Origin: Ruegeria denitrificans
GTDB lineage: Bacteria; Pseudomonadota; Alphaproteobacteria; Rhodobacterales; Rhodobacteraceae
Assembly: GCF_001458295.1 (NCBI RefSeq)
Contig: NZ_CYUD01000010.1
Span: 143,325 to 207,324, forward strand
DNA length: 64,000 nucleotides
Direction: 5' to 3'
Of this stretch, positions 54,348-63,198 are shown in pieces (position 1 is the stretch's first letter; every line of letters begins with the position of its first letter). The notes beneath the pieces are model-generated. The model had not been told where the DNA came from, ran no database searches, and saw only the letters and a program-made list of their open reading frames with translations. The position numbers were made by a program, and so were the translations under genes.

Positions 54348-55014
54348 TCTGAACCTCCATTTCCGGGACCCGTACGCCTTCCGGCAGCATTTCCACTGCC
54401 ATGAAAATGCTGGGGGTAATCGTCTCGTACTGATGCCAGGGATAGTTGCCTTCGGCGTCATACATCGGTTTGTGCGTCGTGCCAGGGGCCATGAATTCTT
54501 CGAGGTAAAGGGTTTCAACATCCCGCTCACGGCATTGCTGCATTTTGCCAAAGCCTACGATTTGCGTATGCACTTCGCGAAACCCCGGTACCGGGCAGAA
54601 CGGATGATCCTTGTGCAATCCGACATTCAATGGGACCGAGCCGGAATGGTACATGGTCAGTCCGACGTTACCCACGAAGACCTTTGGGGACATGTAATGA
54701 CTGACACCGCGCAGACGCTCCTCTTGGCGGATATCAAAAGCAGATGGCCACGTATCTTTCACCCATTCAAACAACTCGTTCTCATCGGCATGGGCGTCGA
54801 AACCGTGGACAATGACTGCACGTTCCACGCCGTTAAGCGTGCTATCTTGCACGATAACGGACGAAAGCGGTGCAACGGCCTGATCCTCTACCGCGAGGTC
54901 CCTTCCCCCAAGGTTCAGAACAATGGCGCGACCCTCGACAGATATTCTGTCTTCATCGGTGATGTGCTGGACGCGAAAGAATGGCTGAGCAAAGTCGAGT
55001 GTCTCAATCGGCAT
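54340..55014 (-). CDS. Uncharacterised cupin-like protein
   Basis: A 224-residue protein without a domain I can name. It is predicted to be beta-rich and has several conserved-looking His/Glu positions: GLHKDHPF, EVHTQIVGFG, TLYLEEFMAPGTTHKP and YPWHQYETI. Their spacing suggests a cupin or KduI/IolB-like metal site, so an isomerase, lyase or dioxygenase role is possible. It is embedded between two dehydrogenase genes, 22 bases after one and overlapping the next, so it belongs to the pathway. ATG 55014 is chosen over a frame extension of seven codons. Confidence 0.65.
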   Translation of the reverse strand: MPIETLDFAQPFFRVQHITDEDRISVEGRAIVLNLGGRDLAVEDQAVAPLSSVIVQDSTLNGVERAVIVHGFDAHADENELFEWVKDTWPSAFDIRQEERLRGVSHYMSPKVFVGNVGLTMYHSGSVPLNVGLHKDHPFCPVPGFREVHTQIVGFGKMQQCRERDVETLYLEEFMAPGTTHKPMYDAEGNYPWHQYETITPSIFMAVEMLPEGVRVPEMEVQNG

Positions 55015-55036
55015 GGACCAAATCCTTCCTCTCATT

Positions 55037-56191
55037 CTATAGGAAATCGACCGGCAGAGGCTCCGGAGCCGCGCAACGGCTTTCTATCGTCTGATAAGCG
55101 CCGAATTTCGGCGCCCGTTCGATTGCGTCCATGACCTCGAAAACGTGGTAGGCAAGCGCTCCACTTGCACGGGGTTGGCGTCCTTCTTGTATCGCCAGAG
55201 CCAGATCCAAAAGGCCGAGTCCTCGGCTGTCTTCATTAAATCCATGTTTGTTCTCGACCACCTGCCAGTCTTCGCGACCGGTTGGACGAGGCTGATGAGA
55301 CCAGCGCGAGGTCTCCCGCGTTTTCAGCCAGACATCCCCCTGAAAAGTGTTGGCTCCGTGAACCGGGTCAGGGTCAGGGATGCTGATGGTGCCGTTTTCA
55401 CCGTAAATCTCTAATCGCGGAGTTTCGCTGTCCCATACGTCGAAGCTCATGGTCATCGACCCGATGGCGCCGGATGAGAACTGCAACAGGCTTAGGGAGT
55501 GCGTGTCGACCTCGACATCCATCCATTCTCCGTTGCGCGGGCCGTTTTCGATCATCCGCTTGTCAAAGGTCCGCCGTGCCATTCCGGCGACACGGTCAAT
55601 TGGTCCAAGGCAGCAGATCATGACGGTCAGATAATATGGCCCAAGGTCCAGCAATGGCCCACCTCCGGCCTGGTAGTAGAAATCCGGGTTGGGATGATGG
55701 CGTTCCGTCCCGTGGGTACCGACATGGGCAAGAATCCCTGTTGGTTTCCCAATAGCACCTTCATCGATCAAGCGCCGAACTGTCTGCCAGCGACCGCCCA
55801 GAAACGTGTCGGGTGCGCAGCCGACCAGGAGCCCCGTTTCGGAGGCTGTGTGCAGGATCGCCTTTCCATCCGATCGGTTCATGACCAGTGGCTTTTCGGA
55901 ATAGACGTGCTTGCCCGCCTCCAGAGCCCGCAGGCTGATTTCGGCATGCGCCGCCGGAATTGTCAGGTTCAGAACGCAGTCAATCGTCGGATCGGCAAAC
56001 ACTTCATTTGGCGTGCAGGCCTTCGCGACGCCGTATTGATCCGCCTTGGCGCGGCTCTCTTGAGGATCGAGGCTTGCGCAAGCCACGACCTCGACGCTCG
56101 AAAATTTGGAGAGGGTTTTTAGATAGATATCGCTGATACGACCACAGCCGATAAGGCCGACCCGGAAGGATTTCGATGTCTCACGTGTCAT
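55037..56191 (-). CDS. Gfo/Idh/MocA-family dehydrogenase (second of three)
   Basis: A 384-residue oxidoreductase: FRVGLIGCGRISDIYL at the N-terminus, VYSEKPLVMN with the catalytic Lys, and GGPLLDLGPYYLTVMI, where Tyr stands at the usual His position of the active-site helix. The Tyr variant is known in several subgroups of the family and suggests a substrate different from the other two paralogues in this cluster. Its start overlaps the citrate-synthase-like gene by eleven bases; two ATG codons (56194, 56191) are possible. Confidence 0.86.
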   Translation of the reverse strand: MTRETSKSFRVGLIGCGRISDIYLKTLSKFSSVEVVACASLDPQESRAKADQYGVAKACTPNEVFADPTIDCVLNLTIPAAHAEISLRALEAGKHVYSEKPLVMNRSDGKAILHTASETGLLVGCAPDTFLGGRWQTVRRLIDEGAIGKPTGILAHVGTHGTERHHPNPDFYYQAGGGPLLDLGPYYLTVMICCLGPIDRVAGMARRTFDKRMIENGPRNGEWMDVEVDTHSLSLLQFSSGAIGSMTMSFDVWDSETPRLEIYGENGTISIPDPDPVHGANTFQGDVWLKTRETSRWSHQPRPTGREDWQVVENKHGFNEDSRGLGLLDLALAIQEGRQPRASGALAYHVFEVMDAIERAPKFGAYQTIESRCAAPEPLPVDFL

Positions 56192-57008
56192 CATTCCTGT
56201 CTTCGTAGAAGGGTAAGTAATTCGGGGGCATCGGCCCTTTATTCCGGCCGCCCTGCCCCATCTGCTCCCAGGCGTGGGCGAGTATTCCGACCGAGCGGGA
56301 AAGGCAGAACAGCCCGCGTGACAAAGGCGCTGGAAAGCCAAGCTCGCAGAAGATCACAGCTGTCGCGCCGTCGATATTCATGGCAATTGGCCGACCGCCG
56401 CGTTGACGACCGAGTTCGGCCTGAACCTCTTCTCCGATATCAGCAAACCGGCCAGAAACTGTGCCTTCTGCCGCTGCATCTCGAACAAGTTGCATCAATC
56501 GTGGTGCGCGTGGGTCGACGGGCTTGTGAAACCTGTGACCAAAGCCCGATACGATCTTGCCGTAGGTCTCGCACCAGCTGTCCAAACCATCCCGAACAGC
56601 GTCATTCAGCGAGGCTCCCGCATCCATGCGGACCGCGATATCATAGTAAAGCTCAGCGCATTGCTCCCCTGCCCCGCCGTGCACGTCGCCCAGCATGTTC
56701 ACCGCAGTCGCCATCGCATTATTGAGATCTACCCCGCAGGTGGCGGCCATACGAGCAGCCGCGATTGAGGGAGCTTGTGGGCCGTGATCCACGCCTGCGA
56801 CCAAAGCGGCTTCGAACAGGCGCGCTTGCGCGTCGCTGGGCAGATCGCCCCGCACCATCAGCCAGATCATCTGCGGGAAAGATACGTTCCCGATCAGGTC
56901 CTCTATGGCGTTGCCGCGAAAAGCGATCTGTCCAGGTTTCATGTCGATGATGGAGGTACGCCACCATTGGCGAACGGCGCGCTCATCGCTTGTCATTTGC
57001 AAGGTCAT
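56181..57008 (-). CDS. Small citrate-synthase-family enzyme (citryl-CoA-lyase-like)
   Basis: A 275-residue protein, much shorter than a housekeeping citrate synthase (about 430). It keeps the catalytic triad pattern: His110 in NMLGDVHGGAGEQ, His158 in GFGHRFHKPVDPRAPRL and Asp213 in NIDGATAV. Short relatives are annotated as citryl-CoA lyases or acyl-CoA/oxoacid lyases. In this operon it may split or form a CoA thioester of a hydroxy acid at the end of the pathway. It overlaps the dehydratase gene upstream by four bases (ATGA type) and the dehydrogenase downstream. Confidence 0.83.
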   Translation of the reverse strand: MTLQMTSDERAVRQWWRTSIIDMKPGQIAFRGNAIEDLIGNVSFPQMIWLMVRGDLPSDAQARLFEAALVAGVDHGPQAPSIAAARMAATCGVDLNNAMATAVNMLGDVHGGAGEQCAELYYDIAVRMDAGASLNDAVRDGLDSWCETYGKIVSGFGHRFHKPVDPRAPRLMQLVRDAAAEGTVSGRFADIGEEVQAELGRQRGGRPIAMNIDGATAVIFCELGFPAPLSRGLFCLSRSVGILAHAWEQMGQGGRNKGPMPPNYLPFYEDRNDDT

Positions 57009-58897
57009 TGAGTTTGCACCTCCTTCACCGGCTGGGTTTTGCTTTGCGCGGCGAGGCGAATGGGCGCGTTACCCGCGCCATACCCGGTATAGCCCATGCG
57101 GCGTTCAACAATTTCGAAGAAGAAGCCGTTAAAGATGGGGCGGCTGTATATCTGAAAATACTCAGCACCCGCTGCTCGATCGTAGAGAATGTTACCCCGG
57201 CGCAGTTGGGCGATCAAATCGTCATCCAATCCGAAAGTCGCTTGCAGATCAGCGTAGTAGTTTTCAGGGATGGACAGGCTGGGAAAGTTGGACTTGAGCA
57301 ACTGGGCTGAGGTTTCAAAAATATCATCCGACTGGAAGGCGATGTGCTGAACACCGGCCCCAAAGCCATCTTCAAGGAATGACGCCGCCAGAGTTCGGCG
57401 CCCAACTGCCCCGTTCAGGTTTAAGCGCACTTCCCCTTCGGGACTTTCGATAGCTTGGCTTTGCACGACACCGGACGGGTCGGCGACGTTCACGATAGGA
57501 GACTTGGCCATCTCGAAAGTCGAAATGTAGTAGAGCAGCCAGCTTTGCATCTCATCGTGACGCATCGTCTGGGCCAGATGGTCGATACGGCGCAGACCGG
57601 CGGGCTGGGTCGCTTTGGTTTTCGCTACCGGCTCGAACTCGATATCCCATACCCGATGCAGATCGGATTTCTCATCGATGAAATGAACAACATTGCCGCC
57701 AACACCACGAATGGCCGGGATATCCAGCTCTCCCGTTCCCACTGGCTGCGAGAAATTCGGTGCGCCCAACGCGGTCGCCCGCTGAACCGTCTGATCCGCA
57801 TCTTTGACACGCAACCCCATGTCACACACGGAGGGGCCATGACCCAGAAACGCCGAATGGGCAAAACCTTCCTTTTCGGTATTCACAAGGATGTTTATCG
57901 CGCCCTGCCGCCACAGCTCGACGGACTTGCTCACATGCTTTCGCTCCATTCGAAAACACATTGCTGACAGCATATCTGCCAGCTGCGCGCCGCTTGTTTC
58001 GTCGGCTGTAAATTCGACGAACTCAAAGCCTGACGCATAGATGCGCTCCGGCAGGTTCGGGATGCCAAAATCGGTTCCCGGCTCGGTCCGGGAAACCTCA
58101 TCTAACAGGTTCACCAGCGACCTGTAGCTGTCTCGGGCCAGTGTCCGGCCACCGGGTTGAGGAGCTGCTTCATTGACACGCGCAATGGACCAAGGCCCCT
58201 TGTACCCGGCGCGGGACAACACCCGCACAAAACCCGCAAGGTTCAGCGACCCAAGCCCCGGCAGAAGCCCAAAGTGCCGTTTTAGCCGACGTATGTCCAT
58301 CTCAATCCGGGGTGCATCGGACAGTTGCACATGGAACACCCGCTCTCCAGGAGTGTCCCGAAGGCGGGCTGGTTTGGACCCGTCGGCAAGCGAGAAGAAG
58401 GAATTCAAGGCCAACCCCAAATGAGGGCTGTCGATGGCTTCCACGACGCGTAAAGCCTGCTCATCCGAGTGAACAAGATCCGACCATGGCAAGCCCATAT
58501 AGGCCAGACGCAATCCCATCTCTTTCGCAATCTTGGCCGCCTCGCCAAGGTCTGCGATTACCTGTTCTTCGGTTGTAGCGGCATCGACCTCGAAGGCAGA
58601 CCCGATGAGCAGCAATTCCGTTCCCAACTCGCTCATCAGGTCGAGTTTGCGCTTCAGCCGATCAAAGGCGCGCTCACGTTTGGCGTCGACCTGGCCTTCA
58701 AGGTTATGGAAGGGTTGTAGCAGGCAAATCTTCAGGTCGAGATCTGATGCAATGTTCCGAATTTGCGATGGCGGCCCGTCAAAAGCGGTCAAATCCGGTT
58801 CGTGTAATTCGACACCCCCGAATCCCGCGTCAGCGATAGCACTCAGTTTTTCGGCCAGATCACCGGGGATCGACGTTGTCGAAACCGAGAGGCACAT
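57005..58897 (-). CDS. 3-Dehydroshikimate-dehydratase-like fusion protein (TIM barrel + HPPD-like domain)
   Basis: A 630-residue two-domain protein. Residues 1-270 form an AP-endonuclease-type TIM barrel (IADAGFGGVELHEPDLTAFDG, then metal residues), and residues about 290-620 a 4-hydroxyphenylpyruvate-dioxygenase-like double VOC part with metal ligands in RRIDHLAQ, GVQHIAFQSDD and FFFEIVERR. This is the architecture of QsuB/QuiC-type 3-dehydroshikimate dehydratases, which make protocatechuate. The frame is open for 11 more codons, but ATG 58897 overlaps the dctM stop as TAATG. No quinate dehydrogenase or protocatechuate ring-cleavage gene is nearby, so a different cyclic substrate is possible. 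Confidence 0.83.
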   Translation of the reverse strand: MCLSVSTTSIPGDLAEKLSAIADAGFGGVELHEPDLTAFDGPPSQIRNIASDLDLKICLLQPFHNLEGQVDAKRERAFDRLKRKLDLMSELGTELLLIGSAFEVDAATTEEQVIADLGEAAKIAKEMGLRLAYMGLPWSDLVHSDEQALRVVEAIDSPHLGLALNSFFSLADGSKPARLRDTPGERVFHVQLSDAPRIEMDIRRLKRHFGLLPGLGSLNLAGFVRVLSRAGYKGPWSIARVNEAAPQPGGRTLARDSYRSLVNLLDEVSRTEPGTDFGIPNLPERIYASGFEFVEFTADETSGAQLADMLSAMCFRMERKHVSKSVELWRQGAINILVNTEKEGFAHSAFLGHGPSVCDMGLRVKDADQTVQRATALGAPNFSQPVGTGELDIPAIRGVGGNVVHFIDEKSDLHRVWDIEFEPVAKTKATQPAGLRRIDHLAQTMRHDEMQSWLLYYISTFEMAKSPIVNVADPSGVVQSQAIESPEGEVRLNLNGAVGRRTLAASFLEDGFGAGVQHIAFQSDDIFETSAQLLKSNFPSLSIPENYYADLQATFGLDDDLIAQLRRGNILYDRAAGAEYFQIYSRPIFNGFFFEIVERRMGYTGYGAGNAPIRLAAQSKTQPVKEVQTQ

Positions 58898-60192
58898 TAT
58901 CCCTGATATCCAAACATACGCGGCAACCACAGGACCAGATCCGGCATCAGCATCATGATCACCAAGGCGAAGATGAGAACCGCGAGGAAGGCCCAGATTT
59001 CCGAGATGATTTCACGCAGCGGAATGTCCGTCACGGCGTTGATCACAAAGAGTAGAATGCCATAGGGCGGCGTGATCAGACCGATCATCGAGTTCACGAC
59101 GACCAGCACTCCGAAATGCACCAGATCAATCCCAAGCGCTTCGCAGGTTGGAATGAACAGGGGCACGATCACAAGAATGATCGTTGTCGCGTCCAACACG
59201 CAACCCAGCGCGAGGATCAGCAGGTTAACCAGGATCAGGAAAACAATCGGACTAACATCTGAACCCTCCAGCAGTGCCGAGATCGACTGTGGAATCTGTT
59301 CCTGAATGACGATGAAGTTCAGAATGAACGCGCCACCAATGACCACCCCGACGGCGGCGGAAGAGCGCGCGCTGTCGACGAACACTTGATAAAGGCCACG
59401 GAAGGTTAGTGCGCGGTAGAACAGCGCTGCCAGTAGCAGGGCGTAGAATGCAGCAACTGCGGCGGCCTCTGTCGGAGTAGTGACGCCGCCATATATGCCG
59501 TACAGCAGAATTGCGGGCATCAGCAGTGCCGGGAACGCGTTGGCGGTTTTAGCCGGCAACTCGCGCAGCGGAACAGGTTCTTCCAATGCAAAGTTCCGCT
59601 TTCCGGCCAGATAGTAGTTCATCGCCATCAGGACTATGCCCATGATCAGGCCCGGCAGAATGCCCGCAAGGAACAGCGACCCGATAGACGCCTTTGAGAC
59701 CAGCGCATACAGAACCATCGGGATCGAAGGCGGAATAATCGGGCCGATCGTCGCCGACGCCGCTGTGATTGCGGCTGCATAGCCCCGGCTGTAACGGCCA
59801 TCCTTGGTCATCATCTCAATGATGATCTTGCCGATCCCTGCAGCATCCGCGACGGCCGAGCCGGACATGCCGGAGAAAATCAACGACGCCACCACGTTGA
59901 CGTGCCCGAGGCCGCCCTTGAAACGCCCGACCGCGGCGACGCAGAAATTCAGCAGGCGGTCCGTGATCGACCCCGCGTTCATGATATTCGCGGCGACTAT
60001 GAACAAAGGCACGGCAAGCAGGATCGTGCTTTTGTAGAAGCCTTGCAGGATCTTCTCACCTGCCAAAGCGACGTCCAGACCAGCGACACCCAGATACATC
60101 AGTGACGCCAAAAGGATGGAATAGCCGATAGGGGTCCCGATGCCTGCCAGAACAAAGAGTGTGAGCAGGCAGGAAAGAAGTTCGAAACTCAT
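58897..60192 (-). CDS. dctM: TRAP transporter large permease
   Basis: A 431-residue inner-membrane protein with about 12 helices. Family signatures are visible: GVAGLDVALAGEKILQGFYKS, LIFSGMSGSAVADAAGIGKI and ASATIGPIIPPSIPMVLYA. It is the ion-coupled transport subunit working with the small permease and the binding protein. Its start overlaps the small permease gene by four bases and its stop overlaps the next gene, so transport and catabolism are made from one message. Confidence 0.93.
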   Translation of the reverse strand: MSFELLSCLLTLFVLAGIGTPIGYSILLASLMYLGVAGLDVALAGEKILQGFYKSTILLAVPLFIVAANIMNAGSITDRLLNFCVAAVGRFKGGLGHVNVVASLIFSGMSGSAVADAAGIGKIIIEMMTKDGRYSRGYAAAITAASATIGPIIPPSIPMVLYALVSKASIGSLFLAGILPGLIMGIVLMAMNYYLAGKRNFALEEPVPLRELPAKTANAFPALLMPAILLYGIYGGVTTPTEAAAVAAFYALLLAALFYRALTFRGLYQVFVDSARSSAAVGVVIGGAFILNFIVIQEQIPQSISALLEGSDVSPIVFLILVNLLILALGCVLDATTIILVIVPLFIPTCEALGIDLVHFGVLVVVNSMIGLITPPYGILLFVINAVTDIPLREIISEIWAFLAVLIFALVIMMLMPDLVLWLPRMFGYQG

Positions 60193-60764
60193 TTGCTTGC
60201 GTCCTCGTCGTCTTCCACATCAACACGGGGATGTTCGTCGACCACGTTGTATCCCACGACCATTTCAAGTTCGGTTTTTGGTGGGCCGTTACGCATGATG
60301 TCAAAGAACAGCCATGCATACCGCGCGGCTACGACCAGCATGAACACGGCATAGATCGAAAACACGGTGCGCAGCGGTATCTTCTCACCCGAAAAGGGAT
60401 TGCGCACCGTCGCGGTCTTGCGGATTTTCATCCAGTCGATGTAGTCCCAAGTCGGCAAGAAGCTGTAGAGCATCCCGACCACGATCGCGGCGGCTGCCAG
60501 CATCGCAAAGACCTGACGGACACGTCGGGGCACGGACAAGTATATAATGTCGAATTTCACGTGATCCCGCTCGCGCACGATGAAAGCGCAGCTGAAAAAG
60601 ATCACCCAGACCCAGAGGATGCCGATCAGTTCCAGCGTCCAACCGGCGGGGGTGAAGAAATAGCGCAAGAGAATTTGTAGCAGGAAGATCAGGAAGATTG
60701 CCGCCAGCATCCCGCCGGCAATCGCTTCGGTCAGTCGGGAGAACCCCTTGATGAAGGCTTTCAT
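60189..60764 (-). CDS. dctQ: TRAP transporter small permease
   Basis: A 191-residue protein with four membrane helices (e.g. GGMLAAIFLIFLLQILLRYFF and GILWVWVIFFSCAFIVRERDHVKFD). The helix 2-3 segment R-RDHVKFD is characteristic of DctQ. The C-terminal tail is acidic and hydrophilic, a normal feature. It lies between the binding-protein and large-permease genes. Confidence 0.9.
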   Translation of the reverse strand: MKAFIKGFSRLTEAIAGGMLAAIFLIFLLQILLRYFFTPAGWTLELIGILWVWVIFFSCAFIVRERDHVKFDIIYLSVPRRVRQVFAMLAAAAIVVGMLYSFLPTWDYIDWMKIRKTATVRNPFSGEKIPLRTVFSIYAVFMLVVAARYAWLFFDIMRNGPPKTELEMVVGYNVVDEHPRVDVEDDEDASK

Positions 60765-60794
60765 AATGGTTCTCCCTCCCTTAATTTACTGGAC

Positions 60795-61805
60795 TCAGTT
60801 GCCCAGCGCGTTGATCTGCTCCAGAACGCCATCCGGCCACGCCCCAGCAAATTCGCTGTCAAGATACATGGACTGTACCTGATCGCGGAACGCCGCGAGA
60901 TCGGGTTCGTAGATTTCCATCCCCTGCTCTTTCAGGAAGCTGACCAGATCTTCTTCTTTCTGAAGCTGCTTCTGACGACCTGCCTCGGCCGCTGCGTCGG
61001 CTGCTTCCTGAACCTTGGCCTGCTGTTCGGGCGTCAGCCCGTCCCAGACCTCTTTGCCGATGGCGATATAGTTCAGGTCAACCAGATGCGACGTCAGAAC
61101 GATCTGATTGGTCACTTCGTAGAACTTGGCATCCACGACAGTCGGCAGTGGGTTGTCCTGACCGTCAACAGCACCGGTCGACAGCGCGGTGTAGACCTCA
61201 GAGAACGCCATCGGTGTGGGTGCAGCACCCAAAGCCTTGCCAAGGAACTGCCATGCATCGGTGCCAGGCATCCGCAGGTTCACACCATCCAGGTCTGCTG
61301 GCGTCGAGACCGTCAGCTCATCCTTGGGCTGGCGCAGGTTCACCTGACGACGACCCAGATACATGACCGACAGCAATTTGACGCCCAGCTCTTCTTCGGC
61401 CTTTTGCTTGAACGCATCCATCAGGGGATCGTTGAAGACAGCCACCTGATGCGCTGCGTCCTGATGGACGTAGCCTGCAGTAAAGATCGAAAACTCAGGG
61501 AAGAACTGTGCCAGTTCCTGCGCCGAGGTGATCGACATTTCCAGGTTACCGCGGCTGATCGCGTCCAACTCGGTGCCTTGCGCGAATATGGTGCCGTTAT
61601 AGCTGGGCTCGTAGCTGGCGAAGTCGGCAACCAATGGCGCAAAAACCTCGGCCATTGCGACCGAACGCTGATCGGTCTCTGACCCAGACGTCGCGAGACG
61701 AAGTTGTACTTTGTCATCCGCAAGCGCACCGCTTGTTGCGCTGAACAGAACACCGGTTGCAACCAGGGCTGACACAGCAGCCCGGCGTGTAAGTTTGAAA
61801 GTCAC
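60795..61805 (-). CDS. dctP: TRAP transporter substrate-binding protein
   Basis: A 336-residue periplasmic protein with a signal peptide of about 29 residues (ending SGALA). GVNLRMPGTDAWQFLGKALG carries the conserved Arg that pairs with a ligand carboxylate in DctP proteins, and MAFSEVYTALSTGAVDGQDNP is the typical hinge region. The ligand should therefore be an organic acid such as a sugar acid, quinate-type acid or sulfonate. It is the first gene of the eight-gene operon; an AT-rich promoter region with a palindrome is upstream. Confidence 0.9.
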   Translation of the reverse strand: MTFKLTRRAAVSALVATGVLFSATSGALADDKVQLRLATSGSETDQRSVAMAEVFAPLVADFASYEPSYNGTIFAQGTELDAISRGNLEMSITSAQELAQFFPEFSIFTAGYVHQDAAHQVAVFNDPLMDAFKQKAEEELGVKLLSVMYLGRRQVNLRQPKDELTVSTPADLDGVNLRMPGTDAWQFLGKALGAAPTPMAFSEVYTALSTGAVDGQDNPLPTVVDAKFYEVTNQIVLTSHLVDLNYIAIGKEVWDGLTPEQQAKVQEAADAAAEAGRQKQLQKEEDLVSFLKEQGMEIYEPDLAAFRDQVQSMYLDSEFAGAWPDGVLEQINALGN

Positions 61806-61892
61806 TTTTTTCCTCCCTGAGACATCACTGATGCTTCTTTTTTGGCGATTCCAAGTTTTGACCTATTTTGGACATTTTGCAAGATTTTTTGC

Positions 61893-61909
61893 AAAATATC
61901 TGATATTTT
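61893..61909. promoter_or_regulatory. Candidate regulator-binding palindrome upstream of dctP, copy 1
   Basis: AAAATATC (61893-61900), T, GATATTTT (61902-61909) is a perfect 8-1-8 palindrome, 88-104 bases before the dctP start codon. It overlaps the stop codon of the preceding dehydrogenase gene. An outer inverted pair TTTTGC (61875-61880) / GCAAAA (61891-61896) is interlaced with it. Near copies lie before the isomerase unit and half a site in the regulator intergenic region. Confidence 0.6.
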
Positions 61910-62990
61910 ATACTGCGGATATGTTTACGATTGGCGCATGTTGAATACTATCGATCCTGATCGTTTCACCTGTTGTGCAGGAATTCTGAATGGCTTCAAT
62001 AACTTGAAGCGTTCTAAATCCTTCCCAACCTGACACGATCGGGTCCGTTTTTTGCCGGGCCACATCAACAAAATGCCTGAGTTGATTGACCAACGGGTCA
62101 GAGGCGCCCTTTTTCAATGCGGTTGTCGAGATCGGAGTCCACCAGTCTCTTTGCTCATCCCGATAGCTCCAAAGCCGGAGGTCAGGAACGGATAGCGACC
62201 CATGAGAGCCACCGATCATGTAGCTGCTTTCCGTGGTCGACGGATAGATCGGATATTCCTGAGACGTCATCTCCCAACTCCACGGGGCAACGATACTGTC
62301 GGACACGCTGATGGTGCCGATGGCCCCGCTTTCAAACGTCAGCAGAGCACCGGCAACATCCTCGTTGTCATACCCCCGTTGCGATTCAGCGGACTGCGCC
62401 TGAACGGTTACGACCTCGCCGGCCAGGTACCGCAGCAGATCCACATCGTGGACAAGATTGACCGAGATGGGCCCTGCACCGGGTTGCTTTCTCCAGGGCG
62501 CAGCATCAAAATACTCGTCTGGCTTATAGAACCAGCAATTCGCATGGACAGCGCGCACATCTCCAATCTTCCCATCGACAATGGCTTCCTTAGCCGACCG
62601 GATAAGAGGATTGTGTCGACGATGATGTCCAACCATCAGTGGCACATTGGCCTTCTCCGCTGCTTGAACAAGCTCAAGTGCAGCGGTGGCTTCCACGGCG
62701 ATCGGCTTTTCGACAAGAACGGGACAACCATGTCGAACACACGTGAGGCCTTGTTCGACATGAAGCGTGGTTGGGGTCGCAAGAACAGCTCCGTCCGGCG
62801 TCTGATTTGCAAACATTTTCTCGAGGGTCTCGTAACATGCGACCCCGTGCTCAACGGCGTAAGCACGGCCTTCATCGCTGGGGTCGACCACCCCGACGAG
62901 ATCAACATGGCGCAACGCTCGGATAGCGTCTGCGTGGCGGCGTCCAACAAGGCCAATGCCGACAATGGCAATGCGAAAGTTCTTAGACAC
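61908..62990 (-). CDS. Gfo/Idh/MocA-family dehydrogenase (third of three)
   Basis: A 360-residue oxidoreductase: FRIAIVGIGLVGRRHADAI, VLVEKPIAVEATA with the catalytic Lys, and GPISVNLVHDVDLLRYL with the active-site His-Asp. The open frame extends 81 codons upstream, but GTG 62990 follows AAGGAAG and gives the family start. It is divergent from the GntR gene with 208 bases between starts, and sits one transcription unit upstream of the TRAP operon. It is the most conventional of the three paralogues, similar in type to inositol 2-dehydrogenases. Confidence 0.86.
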   Translation of the reverse strand: MSKNFRIAIVGIGLVGRRHADAIRALRHVDLVGVVDPSDEGRAYAVEHGVACYETLEKMFANQTPDGAVLATPTTLHVEQGLTCVRHGCPVLVEKPIAVEATAALELVQAAEKANVPLMVGHHRRHNPLIRSAKEAIVDGKIGDVRAVHANCWFYKPDEYFDAAPWRKQPGAGPISVNLVHDVDLLRYLAGEVVTVQAQSAESQRGYDNEDVAGALLTFESGAIGTISVSDSIVAPWSWEMTSQEYPIYPSTTESSYMIGGSHGSLSVPDLRLWSYRDEQRDWWTPISTTALKKGASDPLVNQLRHFVDVARQKTDPIVSGWEGFRTLQVIEAIQNSCTTGETIRIDSIQHAPIVNISAV

Positions 62991-63098
62991 TTTGCTTCCT
63001 TCCGGAGGGTCCGGAAAATCCCGAAACCGATGATTGCGATCGGGCTTTTTTGCCCAATTTAGCCACGACCGTATTGTGGTTTTCGCGATTCCGCAATA

Positions 63099-63128
63099 AT
63101 GTATGATATTTTTATTTTTACCATACAT
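63099..63128. promoter_or_regulatory. Candidate operator between the dehydrogenase and GntR genes, copy 3
   Basis: ATGTATG (63099-63105) and CATACAT (63122-63128) form an inverted repeat with a 16-base AT-rich spacer that includes the half-site GATATTTT (63105-63112) found in the other two copies. It lies in the divergent promoter region, suiting control of both genes by the GntR protein. Confidence 0.45.
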
Positions 63129-63198
63129 CAGTTTGGATTGCTGATGTCTCTGAAAAATGTTAATTGAACGAGGAAATTGATAATATCGGGTGAAACGC

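Noticed and set aside
54163..55134. 323-codon plus-strand frame across two minus-strand genes
   Set aside because: It crosses the boundary of two overlapping genes and has no family features.
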